Assembly (NCBI GenBank): GCA_036927565.1 | Contig: JAYESD010000003.1 | Span: 79,343,311-79,407,310, forward strand | Direction of reading: 5' to 3' | From: Tuctoria greenei | Taxonomy: Eukaryota; Streptophyta; Magnoliopsida; Poales; Poaceae | DNA length: 64,000 nt | Shown: piece after piece, positions 57,308 to 64,000 of the stretch | Position numbering within the stretch: position 1 is the stretch's first letter | Layout of the letters: every line of letters starts with the position of its first letter | Made by a program: the position numbers and the translations under genes | The notes under the pieces: generated by a model | Databases searched by the model: none | Seen by the model: the letters and a program-made list of their open reading frames with translations, nothing else | Told to the model about the DNA's origin: nothing

Positions 57308-59434
57308 TCAGTTTTTGATTTTAGGCACCAAAGCTAACTTAGGTCCTTGTATGTGTGATACAAGTGTTTTTGGGACCCAAAGTTGCTTGGGAAGCTTCCC
57401 CTTCATGCCCTTCATGTCCTTGCCAATGAACCTTGCCTTCACCTTGCCATCTACTTTACTCAAGAGATAATAGTGATCATCAAAGGTGGACTTGTAGTTA
57501 GTAGGCAATTTTGGAGAAGGCCGGTTAGGAAGAGGACACTCCCTTGTATGGTGACTGGTGACCTCACAATGTTGGCAATAAGAACCAACTTCCTTGATGA
57601 AGCTTGTTTTAATCTCCGGTGAGGGCACCTTTCCTTTGTTAGGCACCGGGAAGGATCCAAGTCCTCTCTTGTTGAAGGCCTTTGCTTGTTGGAAGAGGAT
57701 TTCTTTGTGCTTGACTTCTCCCTTAGATAGTCTTGCCACACTAGTGCAAAGACTTCCAATTTCATCCATCAAATCCTTCTCCCTAGCATTCTATTTCAAA
57801 GGCAAAGACTTATACAAGACATTAGTGGCATATGAAACAATGGATACCTTATCATTAAGGGTTTCTTTCTTTATGGTTTTCAATTTTTGATCAATGACTT
57901 CATAGGCAAGGTTAAGTACTTGATGCTCTTGGATTAACTCATTGTGCTTTCCCAAGAGTGCTTTGTGTGCTAAGTCAAGCTCATGATGATCTAGCTTGAT
58001 TTGAGCCTTATCCTCCTCAACTTGCTTGACATGAGATTTGAGCATGTCATGCTCCTAAGTATGCTTTCATACTTGTCAAGCAAATCGAGGTTAGCACTCT
58101 CGAGCTTAGCACGAGATTCTTCAAGAGCCTTTACCTTAATCTTTTCCCTTTTAATGATAGTGTGGTATTCATTTATCATTGAAGCTAAGTCATCGGGGGA
58201 AAGCTCATCATCGCTAGAGTCATCACATACTTTGGTGTTACCTTTTGCCATGAGGCACATGGGAGGTGGACGAAGGGATGAATCATCACTGTTGGCAATG
58301 GCAAGGCCGGCCAAGCTCTCTTCTTCAGCTTCACTCTCTTCATCACTAGATTCTTCATCGGTAATCCATTCATTTGCCTCACACATGAACACCTTTTTGT
58401 GGACCTTTTCTCTTCTTTGGAAAGAGTTTTTCCTTTTTGCCTTTGTCATAATTCTTCTTCCCAAATTATCTTGGCTTGGGCTTGACTTCTTCTTCATCAT
58501 CCTCACTATCCTCAAGCTTGTGATGCTTGCCCTTGTGGTTCTCTCTTCTTTTGTCCGGTTTTGGAAAATCATAGGAGATGTGACCTTGATCACCACAGTT
58601 ATAGGAGGTCTTGTTGTCATCTTCCCTTGGTAGAAATGCTTTCTTTTTGGGATCAAAGTTGTATCCCTTCTTGGCAATCTTGGAGTTCAAGCGAGAGAAT
58701 TTTCTCATCATCAATGCAAGCTCATCATCGTCATCTTCACTTGATGCTTGCTCTTCTTCACTTGAGCTAGGCTCGATCACTTTCTTTTTCTTGAGATTTG
58801 TTCTCTTGGTGGAAGCCTTTAGAGCAATTGTCTTTGAAGATGATTCCTCCATCATCCCAAGCACACTCATCTCATGAGCGCGGATCTCTCCAATAAGTTC
58901 AGAAACTTCAATGTGATCAAGAGATTCCTTTTGAAGCATGGAGTTGATGATGTTATACTTTTGCTTAGGAAGGAGCATAAGAATCTTGCGGTTGATGAGT
59001 CCCTTGCCAAGATGAGCAATATCAAGAGCATTAATTTTCTCAATAAGAACATTCAAGCGAGAAAACATTTCATTGACATTCTCATGAGGTAGCATTTTGA
59101 ACTCATCATATTTGGCCTTAAGCATGTGATAGTTTAGTTCTTTAACGCGAGAAGAACCCTCATGAATTTCAATCAAGCAAGCCCAAATTTCACAATCTTT
59201 TTCTTTGCTAGCAATCTTAGCAAACACATCTTGACTAATGCATTCGTAAATAGCATCTCTAGCCTTGGCATCCCACTTGATTTGATCACCTATGTAGTTA
59301 TGCTCACCAAACCCCTCATGGGTCGCTTCCCATACCTCGGGAGCAATAGCCTCTAGATAAGCACGCATACGTGCTTTCCAATAGGCAAAGTTCTTGCCCT
59401 TGAAGATGGGAACCGAACCCCCAATCTTGGCCAT
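57308..59434 (-). pseudogene. SIRE unit II gag
   Basis: MAKIGGSVPIFKGKNFAYW opens a 322-codon UBN2 gag frame. The first zinc knuckle reads SYNCGDQGHISYDF, with two of the CCHC Cys residues lost (Ser and Phe). The rest (58677-57991 and 57772-57308) is in shifted frames, with acidic Ser/Glu repeats, coiled coil and a second knuckle-like YCQHCEVTSHHTRECPLP. Compared with unit I the first half lacks the stop, but it too has frame changes (near 58500 and 58050). Confidence 0.82.
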
Positions 59435-59475
59435 CTTGGCTCTCTAGGTGAAGCTAGAATGATCCAATGAGTAGC

Positions 59476-59492
59476 CTCGCTGTGATACCAAT
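59476..59492 (-). promoter_or_regulatory. Primer-binding site of SIRE unit II
   Basis: Minus strand: attggtatcacagcgag, directly after the end of LTR C. Confidence 0.8.
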
Positions 59493-60952
59493 TGTAAGGA
59501 TCGAATGCCCAAGAAGGGGGGGTGAATTGGGCTTCTTTTTAAAAACTAAAGCAATAAAAACTCAACTACTAAAAGCCCAATTCCCTACAAACAACCTATG
59601 CATTCAAGTAAATAATAAGTTTGCGGTATATGAAATACATAAGTATAACAGGAAAGGAAGAGTATGCAAACTCCCGAGAAGACACGAAGACATGGTGATT
59701 TATCCCGTGGTTCGGCAAGATCATCAAGACCTTCCTACATCCATGTTGTGGCACCCACCAAGGGTGTAGCCACTCCCAAGTTACCAAGACTAGGGATCTC
59801 ACTAAGAGTCTCCGTTCACCATCTCCGGCAAGGTGGAGCTCAAGCCTTGTACAAGTTTGATCTTCCGGGCTTCCACAACCGACTTGGCAAGCTCCGAAAG
59901 GATCTCTCCGATCACCAACTGATACACGGTGAATGCAATCACCAAGAGACACTCACTTATAGCTCTCACTAGACTAGAGACTCCAATCACAAAGAATGGA
60001 AGCACACAAGCATCATCTCTAGTAAGTTCTAGCCTATCTCTTGGTGTACAAGTGGTGTAAATGATGTGGAAGTGGTTGTTCAACATATTGAATGCTTGAT
60101 AATGTGTAGAGTAGCTCAGGGCATCAAGACTTGTCTAAATGACTGGTTGAAGGGGTACAAATAGCCAGCTTCCACGAGATAGCCGTTGGAAAAGTAGGCT
60201 AACATCACTGTTCTGCAAACACCGGATGATCCGATGTTCTCCCTTCAGCTGTCATCGGTTGAATACAAATTAGTTGAGGTCACTGTGTTAGATATGACCA
60301 TTGATCGACTGATGTTGTATACACCTGTACATCGGATAATCCGGTGACACTTGGTCCACAATGGTCTAGAAATAATGCTTACTGGAATGATCGACTGATG
60401 TGGCATATTTGTACATTGGATGGTCTGATGTTACTTGGTCCAGGGAAATTGCTTACTTGAATGATCGACCGAAGTAACACATGCTTCAACATCGGATGAT
60501 CCGGTGTATACCCAATACCGAGGTCTTTTTCTGCTGCAGAACCAACTCGACTGATGTAGTTTTTTCTGGATACATCGGATGATCCAGTGAGTTGATTTTG
60601 CCTGCTTCGAGTTGTTCTAAGTGATTCTTTTGGAATTTGTCCGAGTGACCTCTTAGACATTGGTTTGAAATGTTCTTCTGATGGCGACTAAGTCTCGTGT
60701 GCTGTCAATTTTGAAGGAATAATTTTGACATATATGTTTTTCTTTCAGTCTTCATGAAAATCGATTGACCTCGTAAAATAGTTTGTTGAGGGGTCTACAA
60801 TTGTATCCAATGAGTAGTAGATGATATAAATATAGATTCCATTAAGTGTGATGAGTTATATGAGAGGCCTTGCATCCACAAACTTATTATTGATATCCAA
60901 CGGTTGTCATTAATCACCAAAACCATACCTTATGGGGGCCTAGATGCTTTCA
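59493..60952 (-). repeat. LTR C: 5' LTR of SIRE unit II
   Basis: 1460 bases, from tgtaaggatcg to ctagatgctttca on the plus strand, nearly identical to LTR A. The outer flank is tctac (60953-60957) followed by Gypsy-3 integrase sequence, the same site that holds LTR A in Gypsy-2. Confidence 0.9.
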
Positions 60953-63900
60953 TCTACGTAGCACCAGATCGCCTTCCTCGAGTCGTCGGTTGTGCGCATG
61001 CATTGGATGATAGCGCCAGAGCGCCTGGCGATAACATGCATTCCGAACAGCTGCTTGGCACCTTCCCTCGTCGACAATGCCAATGTCTTCACGCTGGAGT
61101 TGGTTCTGTGCAGCTTAGTCGAAGGTCTAGAACCGGAGCGATCCCATGGTGATCTCCGGAGGAAGGACCACTTCAGCTCCATACACCAGGAAGAAGGGTG
61201 TTTCTCCAGTTGACCGGCTAGGTGTAGTCCTACTTGCCCACAGTGCGGACATAAGCTCTTCTATCCAGTTGGCTCCGTGTTTCTTCAAGCGCTCATATGT
61301 GCACGTCTTGAGTCCTTTCAATATTTCTGTATTTGCTCTCTTGGCTTAGCCATTACTAGCCGGGTGAACTACTGATGCGTAACTGACTTGAATGCCGAGG
61401 TCTTTGCAATATTCTTGAAATGCTGCACTTGTTAATTAGGTCTCGTTGTCAGTGATGACTCTATTCGGAACTCCAAATCTGCAGACTATGGACTTCAATA
61501 ACTTGATAGTTGAATGTTTATTGATAGTCACAACTGGAGTTGCTTCTGGCTACTTGGTGAACTTGTCGATGGCGACATACAAGAACCTGTAACCTCCGAC
61601 GGCTTTTGGTAAAGGTCCCAAAATGTTCATCCCCCACACAACGAATGGACATGTAGGAGGTATCATTTGCAGTGATTGAGCTGAGTGTGAATTTGGAACT
61701 GGCACGCTTAATATTTTTTTACCAGATCGACTGCATCCTGGAGTGTTGTAGGCTAGTAGAAGCCATGTCGGAAGGCTTTACCAACCAACGTGCAGGAAGA
61801 CGCATGATTCCCACACTGGCCTCCATGGATTTCTACGAGGAGCTCACAACCTTCTTCCCTTGCAATGCACCGCATTAGGATGCCGTTGGCATCGCGCCAG
61901 TAGAGATCCCCTTCTACCAACGTGTATTTTTAGCCAATCTGATGATCCAGTCAGCGGATGCACTGTCTTCAGGAAGGACATTGTCTTTCAAGTAGCTCCG
62001 AATCTCCAAGATCCATGTATTGGAGCTAACTTGAGCTTCTCAGTCTTGCATGTTGAGTTGCTCAGAGCTTCCTGCAGCGCCTACGACTCTTGGTGGACGC
62101 CATGGTAATAGGGCCATCGAGACTGCCAGCTTTGAGGTGCTGATGTCGCCGCCTTCGCTCAGTTCGGCAGGATGAGCGGTTGGTCTTGACAACCTCCTGA
62201 CAAAAACTTCATCGAGAGCTTGAGCTCCAGTTGAAGCCTTCGTCGGGAGTTCGTCAGCTTCATCGTTGTTGAGACGCTGGACATGGCAAAGATCCAGGAC
62301 GTCAAAGTCCTTCTGGAGCTTTTGGACTTCAAGGAGGTAAGCAACAAGTTGTGGGTTGTTGCAGCTACATTCGCCTTTGACTTGCTTGACAATAAGCTGT
62401 GAATCACCCTTGACCAGTATCTGCTTGATGCCATATGATAGCGCCACCTTGAGCCCGTAGATGAGAGATTCATACTCCGCCATGTTGTTGGTTGCCTTGA
62501 AGTCAAGGTGCACCATGTATTTGACTTTATCCCCGGTTGGAGCGAGGAGAAGTATTCCATCTCCGACCCCCTACTTCTGCACGAAGCCATCGAAGTAGAG
62601 AGTCCAGTGAGGTTCGGTGAAGACCGATACCTTGGGTTTCGACTTCTGCTCACTGGGGCCCCCAGGATTTGATGGAGAAGGTTTCCACCCCGCAACGAAA
62701 TCAGCCAAGGCTTGACTCTTGATAGCTTGTTGCGGCAAGAATTCGAGATCGAATTATGCCAATTCCGCAACCCACTTGGTGATGTTCGCGGTAGAGTTGG
62801 GATTGTGCAATATGGCACACAGTCGATAGGATGTTACCACTGATATCTTGTGGGCTTGGAAGTAATGACGAAGCTTCGTTGAGGCAATAAGAACTGCATA
62901 AAGCAGCTTATGCACCTCAATATATCCAGTCTTGGCATCATGAAGTACATCACTGATGAAGTACACTAGGCGCTGGACGGTCCGGACCCTCCCAGAGGGG
63001 TCCAGAGCTTCTTCATCAACTCGAACCATCCCGGAGGGGTCCCGACCTTCTTGTTGAGCTTCTTGGACCCTCCCGGAGGAGTCCGAAACTTCTTCTTGTT
63101 CAACCCGGACCCTGCCGGAGGGGTCCGGATCTTCTTGATCAGCCATGTGAACTCCCTCAGATGAGAAAGGTTGATCCTCTAGCATTTTGCCTTGAAGATC
63201 CGTGCCTAGGAGCTGGGACCCAGACTCGCCTTTAGGTAGCTCCAGACCCTCCCGGAGGGGTCTGGGATCCTGAATTGGAGATGGCTCCGGTCTTTCCGTG
63301 ACCAAGACCATGTTGACAATCTCCATAGTTGCAGAAATGTAAAGCAGTAGAGGCTCACCAGGGTTTAGAGCTACTAGGATTTGTAGTGTGGTGAGGAGCT
63401 GTTTAAGCTCTTGGAACACCTTTTCTACTTCTTCAGACCAATGGAATGGCTCGGTCTTCCTCAATAACTTGAAGAAGGGTAGCGCCCACTCCGCTAGTCT
63501 TGAGATGAACCGATTGAGCGCAGCTAGACATCCAATTAGCTTCTGGACATGCTTGATGCGGGCTGGGGGCCGCATGTCTTCAATGGCCTTGATCTTCACC
63601 GGGTTTGCCTCAATTCCTCGGTGAGTCACCAAGAATCCTAGGAGCTTCTTGGAGCTAACCCCGAAGACATATTTGTCCGGGTTCAGCTTGGTGCGCGTCA
63701 TGCGCAGCTTGTCCAAGACGGCTTGTAGGTTGTCAAGGAGTGACTCCTTGTTCTTCACCTTCACGATGATGTCATCAACATAGACCTCCATGAAGTCTCT
63801 AATGAGCTCTCCAAATGTTTTGTGCATTTCTTGCACAAAAGTTGAAGCAACATTTTTGGGACAGAATGGCATGGCAGTATAACAATACAATCAATCTACT

Positions 63901-64000
63901 GTTATGAAGACAGTATGCTCTTCATCTTCCCTAGACATTTGGATCTGATGGTAACCAAAATATGCCTCTAGGACACACAAAAGCTTACACCCAGAGGTGG
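60953..64000 (-). mobile_element. Gypsy-3: Tat element, cut by the window end
   Basis: It matches Gypsy-2 base by base over 42066-45100 with scattered substitutions and small indels. It starts at the same SIRE insertion point. The 5' part of the element lies beyond the window. Confidence 0.85.
60958..64000 (-). pseudogene. Gypsy-3 pol (partial)
   Basis: RT and RNase H are open from 63890 to 62754: YVDDIIVKVKNKESLLDN keeps the active site, CLAALNRFISRLAEWALPFF lacks the deletion of Gypsy-2, and the linker with DPSGRV-type repeats is present. The second RNase H (NNMAEYESLIYGLKV) and integrase remnants (NWIEELMSALWASRTTPSRS) follow in broken frames. It is better preserved than Gypsy-2, but stops remain in integrase. 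Confidence 0.82.

Larger units (their letters stand above)
49262..60952 (-). mobile_element. SIRE-type Copia, unit II (full coding complement, 3' LTR cut)
   Basis: Minus-strand order: LTR C, primer-binding site, gag, protease, integrase, RT, RNase H, a spacer with palindromic repeats and an envelope-like ORF. Copia order (integrase before RT) and the extra ORF after pol identify the SIRE/Maximus lineage. The strand after the ORF reads ccaaagggggagaat, a typical G-rich stretch before the 3' LTR in this group. A hAT element interrupts the extra ORF. Multiple defects make it non-autonomous. Confidence 0.85.

Overview
The window is nuclear DNA of a grass (Poaceae, probably panicoid). It holds spliced plant exons with a steep GC gradient, a dense nest of LTR retrotransposons with grass-type Tat Ty3/Gypsy and SIRE-type Copia domains, a CACTA transposon and hAT elements. 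I find one convincing host gene. Nothing is bacterial: there are no operons, no CRISPR array, and I recognised no rRNA or tRNA gene. All calls come from reading the sequence, and family names come from recognised protein motifs, not from a search.

The host gene is CAP-G2, the non-SMC G2 subunit of condensin II, on the minus strand. I can join five exons (22632-21628, 7697-7233, 7032-6007, 5761-5620, 5420-4480) through GT-AG junctions into an uninterrupted reading frame of about 1192 codons. Its first intron is about 13.9 kb. Inside it lie a short hAT element (8392-8887), a pair of LTR-like repeats each split by a different transposon (a hAT at 9141-9804 and Gypsy-1 at 10418-21165), a gag-only Copia element (16315-19438) inside Gypsy-1, and a hAT (17913-18934) inside that Copia.

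From 22.7 to 24.9 kb there is CAP-G2 upstream DNA, a decayed plant-mobile-domain-like remnant and a MITE. Gypsy-2 (Tat lineage, minus strand) runs from its 3' LTR at 24940 to a breakpoint near 45690. It carries an accessory ORF read antisense to pol (plus strand, 26321-38834). A 9.1-kb CACTA element (29272-38407, TSD tcg) splits that ORF, and a solo SIRE-type LTR (40603-42065, TSD tctac) splits the integrase.

At about 45690 Gypsy-2 pol fuses abruptly to the protease region of a SIRE-type Copia. This begins a compound Copia array on the minus strand. A partial unit (45690-48143) has LTR B (48144-49261) as its 5' LTR. LTR B, truncated, also stands where the 3' LTR of the next unit (49262-60952) should be. 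That second unit has gag, protease, integrase, RT, RNase H, an envelope-like ORF and a full 5' LTR (59493-60952). Its envelope-like ORF is interrupted by a hAT (50733-51916, perfect 8-bp TSD) carrying a fragment of a mitoferrin-like mitochondrial carrier gene. To the right is Gypsy-3, which shares with Gypsy-2 the same SIRE insertion point, so part of the window is a duplication or an unequal-recombination product.

The left end (1-1737) looks like a SIRE-type LTR in plus orientation. The rest, up to CAP-G2, has no gene I can support.
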